DNA from: a virus
DNA: 29,939 nucleotides
Strand: one strand, 5' to 3'
Virus record (IMG/VR): IMGVR_UViG_3300017751_000137
Location: 1-29,939 of that record
Shown here: positions 7,744 through 14,649 of the stretch, piece after piece
How positions within the stretch are numbered: position 1 is the first letter of the stretch
How the letters are laid out: each line of letters opens with the position of its first letter
Made by a program: the position numbers and the translations under genes
The notes under the pieces: model-generated
Database searches by the model: none
What the model was told of the DNA's origin: nothing
What the model saw: only the letters and a program-made list of their open reading frames with translations

Positions 7744-9177
7744 TTAAGTGATTTGTACGTCATCAAATACAGGTCTTTTCTTCCTTGCTCCTAAGCGTTG
7801 GCCAATGTCAGTCTTGTCGAACACAGGACCATTGTCTTGGTTGGGACTAGCTCCACCACCATTACCACCACCATCGAGATTAATGTTCTTCTGAGCGGAT
7901 TCTTCAAGCTCATAGATCTTCATCTTAGCTCGTTCAATACCAACTAAGAATCGACGATAGTAACCGAGATCACTCCAACGATTTTTAAGTTGTTTGATCA
8001 TAAGTTGACCAAGTTCGTCTAAAGCTTCAGATGTTACCAGACCGAGGATGCAATCTGCTGTATGAGTAATACCCATTGACTCAGAAGTGTTTGTAAGATC
8101 AACGTCTGAATTCCCATAGCCGTCGCGATTAAACTGGCTAGAAGTAACCAATGCACAATTGAATTCCATTGCAAGACCACGTACCTCCTCAGCAATGCTT
8201 TTAACTAGATTGTAACTGCTACTAGCAGCAGCCCCCTTTACTCGAGCGGATGCACAGATGTTAAGGTAATCTAGAAAAATAACATCGGGCTCGAAGTTTT
8301 TCTTAAGTTTTAACTCATTCAATAAGTGACGGAAGTGACCTGAGTGAGCAGAACCAGTAGGGTATTCTTTAACAATAAGCTTGCCGGTTGTCTTACTCTT
8401 ATAGCGATTCATCCGCTTTTCATATACATCACGTGGAATGTCTTGAACTTCATCAAGAGTAATATCCATGATGTTAGCATCAATACGTCGACCGATTTCT
8501 TCTTCAGCCATTTCCATAGTGATATACAATACATTCTTACCATACATCAAATGGTTAGCAGCCATGTGGCATTTCAATAAAGACTTACCGCCACCGGTAG
8601 TTGCTAACAATACAGTCATAGACTTACGAGGTAAACCACCCTTCGTAATCTTATTTAGGATGTCGATGTCGAACGGAATGCGTTCTTCTTTCTTATGGTA
8701 ATGTTCATAACGATCTTCGAAATCAGTTAAGAAGTCGTGACCAACACTACTATCGAAGCTGACACCTAATGAGTCTGCTAAGAGTTTGGGAATACCACCT
8801 TTGTCGTTTTCACCATCCTGACCATCGAGGATCATGATCGCTTTACGAATGGAGTTATATAGATCTTTGTCTTGGCAAAACTTTTCAGTTTCATCAAGCA
8901 AGAATCCTTCATTGGTGTTTGGGTCCACCTGCAATTCATCGATTGCTTGATGTACCTCTGAGTATGTTTCTTCAGTAAGATCTTTACGCTTATCTATTGC
9001 GAGTTTAAGAGCCTCTTTTGAGGGAGGCTCTTTATATTTTTCTACGTACTCGGAACATGTTGCAAAGATTTTACGAAGCGCATTATCATCGAAATAGTCT
9101 TCTTTGAGGTAGGGATAAACCTTACGGCTAAAATCCTCATTCAGTATCAGATTCGATAAGATCGTCTTCTCTAACAT
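7744..9177 (-). CDS. 41: Replicative DNA helicase, T4 gp41-like (DnaB family)
   Basis: A 477-residue RecA-fold hexameric helicase that unwinds DNA ahead of the phage fork. An N-terminal helical domain is followed by a Walker A loop at 195-199 (TTGGGKS), an LDYLN Walker B strand near 300 and the DnaB-type SSQFNRDG segment. The gene starts inside the 3' end of uvsX (41-base overlap), so the two are co-expressed. The C-terminus has a Gly/Asn-rich linker and a basic tail. Its loader gp59 is encoded upstream in the same direction at 11.5-12.1 kb, as expected for the T4 replisome. Confidence 0.93.
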   Translation of the reverse strand: MLEKTILSNLILNEDFSRKVYPYLKEDYFDDNALRKIFATCSEYVEKYKEPPSKEALKLAIDKRKDLTEETYSEVHQAIDELQVDPNTNEGFLLDETEKFCQDKDLYNSIRKAIMILDGQDGENDKGGIPKLLADSLGVSFDSSVGHDFLTDFEDRYEHYHKKEERIPFDIDILNKITKGGLPRKSMTVLLATTGGGKSLLKCHMAANHLMYGKNVLYITMEMAEEEIGRRIDANIMDITLDEVQDIPRDVYEKRMNRYKSKTTGKLIVKEYPTGSAHSGHFRHLLNELKLKKNFEPDVIFLDYLNICASARVKGAAASSSYNLVKSIAEEVRGLAMEFNCALVTSSQFNRDGYGNSDVDLTNTSESMGITHTADCILGLVTSEALDELGQLMIKQLKNRWSDLGYYRRFLVGIERAKMKIYELEESAQKNINLDGGGNGGGASPNQDNGPVFDKTDIGQRLGARKKRPVFDDVQIT

Positions 9178-10207
9178 TTACGTCATCCTTCTCAAGATTA
9201 TTAAGCTTAAATCGTCGTTCAATGAATGCTTTGAACTTAGGGCATTCGATAAGACCTTCAAAGAATTCGTCATCTTTTTCAATGTCTTTAGCTCGACGCT
9301 TGGGTTCAATTACTTCACCAGTATTTTGATCTACTACATTGTACCAACCTTGGTTAGCTTTACATAGGTGTCCAGATTCCATGGCTAACTCGAACAAGGC
9401 TGACCACTTTTGGATACCTTCATCATATAATACAGTGAAGGGTAACTTCGACTTTTCTTTAACGTATCTTGATTTTTCGATGTTGATTGTAAATCTCCAA
9501 CCGCGTAAATCAGTACCATCCTTTTCCTGAGCCTTAGTAATAATAAAGACTTGGTTAGCAGAGTACATGATACCGGTACCACCAGACACCACGTCCTTCG
9601 GAAACATGCCTATTTCCTTATAGGTATGGTTTACTGCCACTAAGGGAATATCCCTTCCAGTGAGCTTAGGTGTAATGATACGGAACAATGATTTAAGCTG
9701 TTTGGCTCGAGACATATCAGCAACACTCTTTTCGTTTTCAGCATCCTCAACCTCTTTACGAGATGCAAGGTTACCAATACTATCAATCATGATAAAGACT
9801 TTGTCGCCCTTATCAATTTCATTGAGACGCTTGGTAGCATCAAACTTAAGTTGTTCAACATCTTCAATAGGAACGTGGATAACACGATCAATGTCAATGC
9901 CATAGCTGTTGAGATAGTCAGGTGTAACACCATACTCAGAATCATATAGAATTGCGATACCTTCTGGATACTTGTTCAAATAAGCCTTCATACAATACAA
10001 ACCGAGTAATGTTTTAAAGCTTTTCGATGCACCAGCTAGTACAGTGAGCCCTGGTAGTAATCCACCATCGAGGGACCCACAGAATGCAATGTTAACGATT
10101 GGTAGTTCTGTTTGGATAGGATCTTTGTCGTTAAAAAACGACGATTTTGAAAGTACAGTCGATCCCTTGACTGAACCAGCTTTTAGCATTTTATCTAGCA
10201 AGCTCAT
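9137..10207 (-). CDS. uvsX: RecA-like recombinase UvsX
   Basis: A 356-residue strand-exchange protein. GASKSFKT at 59-66 is the UvsX form of Walker A, and FIMIDSIGNL is the Walker B strand; NHTYKEIG follows as in T4 UvsX. It forms filaments on single-stranded DNA, loaded by UvsY (encoded at 27.5-28.0 kb) on gp32-coated DNA, and drives recombination-dependent replication. A strong GGGAG ribosome site precedes the ATG. The acidic C-terminus (EKDDVNVREDDLIESDTE) overlaps the start of gene 41. Confidence 0.94.
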   Translation of the reverse strand: MSLLDKMLKAGSVKGSTVLSKSSFFNDKDPIQTELPIVNIAFCGSLDGGLLPGLTVLAGASKSFKTLLGLYCMKAYLNKYPEGIAILYDSEYGVTPDYLNSYGIDIDRVIHVPIEDVEQLKFDATKRLNEIDKGDKVFIMIDSIGNLASRKEVEDAENEKSVADMSRAKQLKSLFRIITPKLTGRDIPLVAVNHTYKEIGMFPKDVVSGGTGIMYSANQVFIITKAQEKDGTDLRGWRFTINIEKSRYVKEKSKLPFTVLYDEGIQKWSALFELAMESGHLCKANQGWYNVVDQNTGEVIEPKRRAKDIEKDDEFFEGLIECPKFKAFIERRFKLNNLEKDDVNVREDDLIESDTE

Positions 10208-10208
10208 A

Positions 10209-10490
10209 TTAATCTCCCTTCAGTATTTGATATAGTTTATCCGCGAATGCGTCAAGTTTGTCATAGCGATCTGGCCAGTAAATGTAATCTTTTTCTGGAT
10301 TCGCTTTGAGATTATTGAGCAAAGGTACGACAGCATCATAAATGAGTTGAGCCTTAGCTGCATTCGATTCAGCAGAAGCAGCAGTTGTAGTAACAGCCTC
10401 TTTTGCTTGTTGAACAACTTCTAACTCATCAGCATTTACTGCGGTAAAACCAAAATCAAAATCTAGAATAGTCTCTTCTTTAGTTGACAT
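10209..10490 (-). CDS. Conserved T4-like protein between gp32 and UvsX
   Basis: A 93-residue soluble protein starting MSTKEETILDFDFGFTAVNADELEVVQ, then an alanine-rich helix and a C-terminal segment with KDYIYWPDRYDK. I recognise the DFDFGFT start and the YIxWPxR segment from proteins at the same place in other marine T4-like phages, but no function is known to me. It sits between the gp32 terminator-like hairpin and uvsX, two bases from the uvsX ATG side, and is likely co-translated with it. Confidence 0.8.
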   Translation of the reverse strand: MSTKEETILDFDFGFTAVNADELEVVQQAKEAVTTTAASAESNAAKAQLIYDAVVPLLNNLKANPEKDYIYWPDRYDKLDAFADKLYQILKGD

Positions 10491-10501
10491 GTTTTCTCCT
10501 T

Positions 10502-10527
10502 AAAAGATAGGGAGCCCGAAGACTCCC
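10502..10527 (-). terminator. UUCG-loop hairpin with U-tract after gene 32
   Basis: On the minus strand GGGAGTC-TTCG-GGCTCCC makes a seven-pair stem (one G-U pair) closed by the very stable C(UUCG)G loop, followed by TATCTTTT. It lies between the gp32 stop and the next start, so it may act as a partial terminator or protect the gp32 message. Confidence 0.7.
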
Positions 10528-10534
10528 AAACATT

Positions 10535-11476
10535 TTAACCACGGGCGAGATCTTTGAAGATTGCGAGATCGTCATCATCGTCATCAGAAGCTGCAGATGA
10601 AAGGTCAGCAGTAGGCATTGCAGGCTCAGATACCGCAGACTCAGTAGACATGCTTGAGAGGTCTAGGTCGTCAGTGGTGTCTGAAGCAAAGGTTGGTGCT
10701 GCCGCAACAGGTTCAACGGATTCAGATGCTAGATCAAGTACTCGATAGAGCTTGGTCTTAAGTTCTGAGTAAGACTTGAAGTTCTTAGGATCTACAAGGT
10801 CTTGCAAAGAATGCTCAGCCTTCCATGTTTCTTCCATTTGATCGTCATCATCAAATAGTGGAGTTGGAGCATCAAACTCAGACTTATCATAGTTTGGGTA
10901 ACCTTCGAACTGTCGAATCTTAAGACGGAAGTTTGCACCTTCCCAAAGATCGAATGGGTTTACTGGATCTTCATCCTCAAATGTAGGATTCATAAGATCG
11001 TTTAACTTATCGAAGATTTTCTTACCGAAGGCATACATGAATACCTTACCTTCGTTTTCAGGGTTAGCGGAATCTTTGACTACGTAAATGTTAGAGTAGT
11101 ACTTGAGACGACGCTTTTGCTTACGAGCTTGATCCTTATCAGACTCAACACCAGAATTCCAAAGCTTAGAGTTAAACTCAGAAACTGGATCATCTATGCC
11201 GACTGTAGTCAAGCTGTTTTCAATGTACCACAAACCTGTAGGACCTTGGAAGCCATGATCCCAGATTCGAACAAAAGGCATTTCCTCACCGTTAGGTGCT
11301 GGTAGGAAACGAATAACTGCAAAACCGTTACCAGCTTTATCGCGAGTAGGTTTCCAGAATTTACCTTCGTTAGGATCTGAATAAGATTTAGTGGTGATTT
11401 TCTCGAGTTGCTGGTTGAGCTTGTCGAGAGACTTAGAACGATTCTTCTTGAGCGAAGCAAAGTCAGTGGGTGCCAT
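10535..11476 (-). CDS. 32: Single-stranded DNA-binding protein gp32
   Basis: A 313-residue T4-type SSB. The OB-fold core is recognisable from IRFLPAP, IWDHGFQGPTGLWYIENS, YYSNIYVVKD, NPENEGKVFMYAFGKKIFDK and the ANFRLKI segment. The N-terminal basic arm (KKNRSKSLDKL) is the cooperativity region. The C-terminal region is a Ser/Ala/Asp linker ending in six aspartates and LAIFKDLARG, the acidic tail that contacts gp59 and UvsY. Oddity: there is no cysteine anywhere, so the His-Cys3 zinc site of T4 gp32 is absent; the corresponding loop reads SLTTVGIDDPVSEF. A promoter within gene 59 lies upstream. Confidence 0.94.
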   Translation of the reverse strand: MAPTDFASLKKNRSKSLDKLNQQLEKITTKSYSDPNEGKFWKPTRDKAGNGFAVIRFLPAPNGEEMPFVRIWDHGFQGPTGLWYIENSLTTVGIDDPVSEFNSKLWNSGVESDKDQARKQKRRLKYYSNIYVVKDSANPENEGKVFMYAFGKKIFDKLNDLMNPTFEDEDPVNPFDLWEGANFRLKIRQFEGYPNYDKSEFDAPTPLFDDDDQMEETWKAEHSLQDLVDPKNFKSYSELKTKLYRVLDLASESVEPVAAAPTFASDTTDDLDLSSMSTESAVSEPAMPTADLSSAASDDDDDDLAIFKDLARG

Positions 11477-11523
11477 AATAGGTTCTCCTTTGTATATAGC
11501 GTTGTATTTGCGAAGTATTGCGA

Positions 11524-12120
11524 TTAGAAGAAGTAGCCACGGATTATCTCCTTGAACTTCTTTTCATCATAAACTAGAAAGGGTTTATACTTTCTAGATA
11601 GTCTAATTATATCACGTGAGATGATCCTGTCAACGATTACTTTGTCCCAGTAGGAAAAAATATTTGCTGACGCAGTCAATATTGTAAATGTCTCTAGCGA
11701 AATCTGCCTTTGATTATACAATGTCATAATGTAAGGATGCTGACCATCCCGTGATATAAAATTTTGTTGATAGTCTTCTTTAAGATTTTTCAACTCACTT
11801 TTGAAAGTATACGACAAGGACTCCTGTCGTTTCTTCCATTCTATATATCTAGAGTTTGATTCCTCATCTAAGAGTTCACGAATCCAGATATTCGGTTTTA
11901 CTAGCATATTAGCGAGCATAAGATTTATAAAGTCTTCTCGCTTAGCTAGTTTAGTGAAGAAGTACGAGTCATTACGAGTACGAAATGTATCCATAGATGC
12001 TCGGACTTTTCCATTGTACTTGAAGTAGTCATACGAATCAGTAGTAAAATGCTTCTTCATCGCGAGGTATTTAATGTATACCTCGTAGCCTACATCATTC
12101 ACAGATGTCGGTGAGATCAT
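11524..12120 (-). CDS. 59: Helicase loader gp59
   Basis: A 198-residue basic, helix-rich protein matching T4 gp59 in layout: an N-terminal 'YIKYLAMKKHF-YDYFKYNGKVRAS' block, then RNDSYFFTKLAKR and a C-terminal helical half with SLETFTILTASANIF. In T4 it loads the gp41 helicase onto gp32-covered forked DNA. Its start lies inside the 3' end of gene 33 (26-base overlap), and genes 32 and 41 follow. The end of this gene also holds the gp32 promoter. Confidence 0.88.
   Translation of the reverse strand: MISPTSVNDVGYEVYIKYLAMKKHFTTDSYDYFKYNGKVRASMDTFRTRNDSYFFTKLAKREDFINLMLANMLVKPNIWIRELLDEESNSRYIEWKKRQESLSYTFKSELKNLKEDYQQNFISRDGQHPYIMTLYNQRQISLETFTILTASANIFSYWDKVIVDRIISRDIIRLSRKYKPFLVYDEKKFKEIIRGYFF
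11606..11633 (-). promoter_or_regulatory. Sigma70-like promoter for gene 32, inside gene 59
   Basis: Minus strand TTGACA at 11633-11628, 16-base spacer, TATAAT at 11611-11606. It lies within the 3' end of gene 59, about 130 bases before the gp32 ATG, and would give gp32 its own high-level message. Confidence 0.65.
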
Positions 12121-12337
12121 CCGTTTCGTCCTTTTGTACCATACGAAGAGTCACAGCCTCACTGCGAATCTTTTCTTTTAAGATCGAACTTTTCTTTACA
12201 ATCTGAGCGATCGTTTCAATTTCAACGTTATTCCTTTCGGCGTACTCAACAAGAGCATCGATGTAAGGAACTCCTTGCGATATATGTCTTGAAATCTCAT
12301 GATGTATTTTATCAGGCGTTAGTGCCACAATTGACAT
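12095..12337 (-). CDS. 33: Late transcription co-activator gp33
   Basis: 80 residues when started at MSIVALTPDK; I chose this ATG because AGGAAAGGAG lies eight bases upstream, inside the longer frame that begins at MNRKG. The helical sequence IHHEISRHISQG-VPYIDALVEYAERN and the acidic end DETDDLTDICE match marine T4-like gp33. In T4 gp33 bridges RNA polymerase and the sliding clamp and is needed for transcription from TATAAATA promoters, which are frequent in this window. The promoter at 12374-12402 drives it together with 59. Confidence 0.82.
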   Translation of the reverse strand: MSIVALTPDKIHHEISRHISQGVPYIDALVEYAERNNVEIETIAQIVKKSSILKEKIRSEAVTLRMVQKDETDDLTDICE

Positions 12338-12373
12338 ATCTTCTTCATCTCCTTTCCTATTCATATGCGTACC

Positions 12374-12402
12374 ATTCTATCATACTCCTAGCCGATTGTC
12401 AA
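12374..12402 (-). promoter_or_regulatory. Sigma70-like promoter for genes 33-59
   Basis: Minus strand TTGACA at 12402-12397, 17-base spacer, TAGAAT at 12379-12374, about 35 bases before the gp33 ribosome site. The -35 continues as ACAATCGGCT, the same bases as the promoter at 21132-21160. Confidence 0.78.
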
Positions 12403-12427
12403 CTGTTATTTGTAGATAATGCGAGTA

Positions 12428-12464
12428 TAAAAATCGGCCTAATAGATTTTACTCCATTAGACCG
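12428..12464 (-). terminator. Intrinsic terminator upstream of the gp33 promoter
   Basis: On the minus strand CGGTCTAATGGA and TCTATTAGGCCG pair over 12 positions (two G-U pairs) around a six-base loop, followed by ATTTTTAT. It would stop transcripts coming from the small membrane-protein genes before the gp33 promoter. Confidence 0.75.
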
Positions 12465-12467
12465 ACT

Positions 12468-12496
12468 ATTCTAACACATTAAGAGGTGATTGTCAA
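12468..12496 (-). promoter_or_regulatory. Sigma70-like promoter firing into a terminator
   Basis: Minus strand TTGACA at 12496-12491, 17-base spacer, TAGAAT at 12473-12468. The expected start, about seven bases on, falls at the first base pairs of the terminator hairpin at 12464, so the only product visible is an RNA of about 35 bases. Confidence 0.65.
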
Positions 12497-12497
12497 C

Positions 12498-12505
12498 TAT
12501 TTATA
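12498..12505 (-). promoter_or_regulatory. Possible late promoter (TATAAATA)
   Basis: Exact TATAAATA on the minus strand, two bases from the -35 of the sigma70-like promoter. It overlaps the stop of the 78-residue gene. Downstream lies the terminator, then gp33. Confidence 0.5.
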
Positions 12506-12737
12506 CGGTTATAGAAGGTATTTCTTCGCAAAAGAGTTGAGTAGGAAGCTCGCTGAGGGGAGCCTCTTGGAAGGAGCACCCAATGCTATGTTGCACAAAG
12601 GGTACTGGTTGGTGTGGCGTATACAAGTGTATGAACTTTTCAGGATTTAAGGCTTGGTACACTCCAGATATAAGACTGAGAACTAGTATTCCACCTATGG
12701 CAAATCCATATAAAGTATTTTTCGTTTTCTCTGACAT
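12501..12737 (-). CDS. Small membrane protein, unknown function
   Basis: A 78-residue protein: a short charged N-terminus (MSEKTKNT), one hydrophobic helix at about 9-28 (LYGFAIGGILVLSLISGVYQ) and a C-terminal domain of about 45 residues with two cysteines (IGCSFQEAP, QLFCEEIP) that would lie outside the membrane. The cysteine pair in a likely periplasmic tail suggests a disulfide. It follows the 41-residue membrane peptide by ten bases and ends at the late promoter and terminator. I do not recognise a family. Confidence 0.65.
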   Translation of the reverse strand: MSEKTKNTLYGFAIGGILVLSLISGVYQALNPEKFIHLYTPHQPVPFVQHSIGCSFQEAPLSELPTQLFCEEIPSITV

Positions 12738-12747
12738 GACGTTTTCC

Positions 12748-12873
12748 TTACGATGACATCGCTATGATGAAGAACGGCAATAAGAGAGGAACTAATAATG
12801 AAGCTGTCGCGTACACGGCTTCAGTAATACATGACCATGCGTTAGTTTGTCGGAACTCATTAAAATTGTTCAT
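12748..12873 (-). CDS. 41-residue membrane peptide
   Basis: A short frame, MNNFNEFRQTNAWSCITEAV followed by a hydrophobic helix of about 18 residues (ATASLLVPLLLPFFIIAM). GGAGG lies four bases before its ATG, a strong ribosome site. It overlaps the end of the exported 82-residue gene by 14 bases, and the next gene starts ten bases after its stop, so the three form one unit. A small membrane effector of lysis or superinfection exclusion is possible but only a guess. Confidence 0.6.
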   Translation of the reverse strand: MNNFNEFRQTNAWSCITEAVYATASLLVPLLLPFFIIAMSS

Positions 12874-13108
12874 GATCCTCCAACTCCGCTGGTAAGATTG
12901 GGCGACGGCTTACTTTGTAGCCTGCTTCAATCCACTCGCTTTCTGTTCGGCAAAAGTTACGATTAACGTAATTATGGCCTACGGTTACTACTTGTACTCT
13001 GGCGCAGATTGCACCATCTTCTTTAATTTCGCTGGCGATATAATCTCTAGGAGCTGCTACGGCTGGGAGAACGATCAATACACACAAGGCTGCTATAAAG
13101 TTTTTCAT
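12860..13108 (-). CDS. Exported small protein with signal peptide
   Basis: An 82-residue protein with a classical signal peptide: MKN, a hydrophobic core (FIAALCVLIVLP) and an AVA-A cleavage site near residue 19. The mature part, about 63 residues, has two cysteines (CARVQVV and NFCRTESEW) that may form a disulfide and ends acidic. It should act in the periplasm of a Gram-negative host. AGGAG precedes the start at a good distance. No family is recognised. Confidence 0.7.
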   Translation of the reverse strand: MKNFIAALCVLIVLPAVAAPRDYIASEIKEDGAICARVQVVTVGHNYVNRNFCRTESEWIEAGYKVSRRPILPAELEDHEQF

Positions 13109-13149
13109 TAATGAAAACTCCTGTAATATTCTAGGGGGTAAGGTTTTGG

Positions 13150-13178
13150 GTAAATAGGTAACACTGTCACCTGTTTAC
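13150..13178. repeat. 29-base imperfect palindrome
   Basis: GTAAATAGGTAACAC and its near reverse complement TGTCACCTGTTTAC form a 29-base palindrome with 13 of 14 positions pairing (one of them G-U). It lies in the 174-base gap between the bilin reductase stop and the exported-protein gene. No U-tract follows on either strand, so it is more likely an operator or a message-protecting hairpin than a terminator. Otherwise I see no gene in 13109-13282. Confidence 0.5.
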
Positions 13179-13282
13179 GATAGTATATATACATCCGAAG
13201 TGCAAATAAGCACTATAAATTAGATGACATTTTAGAATTTATTGTATTACCGTTGGTTATGGGTTGACAAAAGTTGAACAGA

Positions 13283-13966
13283 CTATATCTCTTCGAATAG
13301 GACGTCGTTAACGTAATCATCCTTATCGGATTCTGATATTCCCCATGAAAGAATCGAGGAATGCAGCATCTTATTCATTTTCTGATTGATACAATATTTG
13401 TTTTGAGCGTCAGTCGTATCTAAACTTTCGTCTACTTTAAGTCCTCGTATCGCATTGAAATAGAACTCAGCCATTATTCCTGCAGCTAAGATAAGTTGAT
13501 CTGTTTCTGGTCCTTGTCGGATCGATCCAGCAGCAATCATTTCTGGTGTAAAGATTTCTTGAGCCCAAGGTGGTAACTCACGTTCTCGCTTCCATTCAAA
13601 AGTTTTAGTAATATCTTGAAAGAAATCGGTGAATTCTTTTTGATTCTCAGTTGTAGGTGAGAAGTCACAGAAGCAACCACTAATCTTGTTAGGGGTCGCT
13701 ACTATGTCTAAGCCAAAGATGGGTGCATCGATGTTTGATGCCGGAAAAACATTCATATGTAAAAGCCATTGCTTACGATTTTTACCTCCGGGTTCTATAA
13801 TCTTAAGGTGTGCTTTTCTTATTTTATTCGAAGTCCAAAACCAATCAGTCCACCCTTCAAACTCGTGGACATGCTTTGCATTAGCGTATCGAGTCATTTC
13901 AAGATCAAATGTATCTCTTAAAGCAGATGCGACTTCTTGACACTCATCTATTAAAGTTCTGCTCAT
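13283..13966 (-). CDS. pcyX: Ferredoxin-dependent bilin reductase, PcyA/PcyX-like
   Basis: A 227-residue enzyme that reduces biliverdin with electrons from ferredoxin. The core IRKAHLK, LLHMNVFP, IFGLDIVATP, FCDFSP lines up with Synechocystis PcyA, as do RELPPWAQEIF and the C-terminal KYCINQKMNKML and DDYVNDVLF. Equivalents of PcyA His88 (H70) and Asp105 (D87) are present, but the position of PcyA Glu76 is Lys55. That argues against a true PcyA and for a PcyX/PebS-like product, possibly phycoerythrobilin. The start MSRTL overlaps the heme oxygenase stop as TAATG, so the two are coupled. Family certain, subclass and product inferred. Confidence 0.88.
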   Translation of the reverse strand: MSRTLIDECQEVASALRDTFDLEMTRYANAKHVHEFEGWTDWFWTSNKIRKAHLKIIEPGGKNRKQWLLHMNVFPASNIDAPIFGLDIVATPNKISGCFCDFSPTTENQKEFTDFFQDITKTFEWKRERELPPWAQEIFTPEMIAAGSIRQGPETDQLILAAGIMAEFYFNAIRGLKVDESLDTTDAQNKYCINQKMNKMLHSSILSWGISESDKDDYVNDVLFEEI

Positions 13967-14586
13967 TATTCTTCCCATTCACCAGTACTGTTCAGGTTTG
14001 CTAATCTTGCTTCGCCACTCTCAAACTCGTCCTCATTCGTATAGTATTCTTCCATCAACTCTTGAAACAAGCGCTCAGCGTATTCAAAACAAATCTTAGC
14101 CTCATCAGCCATTCCATCATGTAGTAAGTCACGTATACCCTGAATGAGCTCTCGACGATTCTCGAACTCGTACATAGTTCCACTACCAGGCACACCTCGT
14201 TTAATGATCTGGCCACCATGTGCATCTCCGAAGTGACGTACATATAAGTGAGCAAGTAGTGCATCAGCATCTTTTGCTTCTACCAAGGTTTGAATGTGAC
14301 TACAATACTCTGTTACTGAGCGGTAGTCTGTTTCGATTTCTTCAAGCTGATATAGTGATTCGAGTTCTTGTAAATCTTGTTCAATTTGTGCAGACCTGAA
14401 TATAGGTTCAAGTTCTACTGGTACCGATACTGCAGACTCGACTGCTAAGTAATTTTGCAGTTGTGCATGTAAGTACATTTGATATAGTCTTGGCGAAATC
14501 TCACCGCCCAAGAGCATATCAGCGAAAGCTGTTCGTTCAGCATTATCGTGATGTTGTTTTGTTAGCTCTTTAAGATTATTTGCCAT
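13966..14586 (-). CDS. ho1: Heme oxygenase
   Basis: A 206-residue enzyme that opens heme to biliverdin, CO and iron, with reductant from ferredoxin or similar. H13 in QHHDNAERTAF is the proximal heme ligand (HxxAE pattern), and HFGDAHGGQIIKR near 118-130 is the distal-helix signature (GDxxGGQ). The length is typical of bacterial and cyanophage enzymes. I chose MANNL as start because GGAG lies five bases upstream; an earlier in-frame start lacks a ribosome site. It feeds the bilin reductase directly downstream. A TATAAATA late promoter lies 56 bases upstream. Confidence 0.92.
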   Translation of the reverse strand: MANNLKELTKQHHDNAERTAFADMLLGGEISPRLYQMYLHAQLQNYLAVESAVSVPVELEPIFRSAQIEQDLQELESLYQLEEIETDYRSVTEYCSHIQTLVEAKDADALLAHLYVRHFGDAHGGQIIKRGVPGSGTMYEFENRRELIQGIRDLLHDGMADEAKICFEYAERLFQELMEEYYTNEDEFESGEARLANLNSTGEWEE

Positions 14587-14641
14587 TCTCACTCCGATCA
14601 TTTAGTTATTAAAATTTAACGTTTGCCGCTAAGTTCAAGTG

Positions 14642-14649
14642 TATTTATA
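14642..14649 (-). promoter_or_regulatory. Late promoter for the bilin cassette (TATAAATA)
   Basis: Exact TATAAATA on the minus strand, 56 bases before the heme oxygenase ATG. It shares four bases with the plus-strand late promoter at 14646-14653; together they read TATTTATAAATA, a self-complementary 12-mer. Confidence 0.75.

Noticed and set aside
12860-13108. The exported 82-residue protein as an outer spanin.
   Set aside because: It has a signal peptidase I-type AVA-A site, not a lipobox with a cysteine at +1.
13108-13194. A 28-residue minus-strand frame whose stop overlaps the exported-protein ATG as TAATG.
   Set aside because: No ribosome site before its ATG, and it is full of Tyr and Pro with no recognisable fold. 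It also lies across the palindrome. The overlap alone is not enough.
13215-13225. TATAAATT on the plus strand in the 13.2-kb gap.
   Set aside because: It mismatches the late consensus and faces into the bilin reductase in the antisense direction.
13264-13290. Plus-strand TTGACA with a weak TATATC-like -10 near the 3' end of the bilin reductase.
   Set aside because: The -10 is poor and it would only transcribe the antisense of the reductase; no gene follows.
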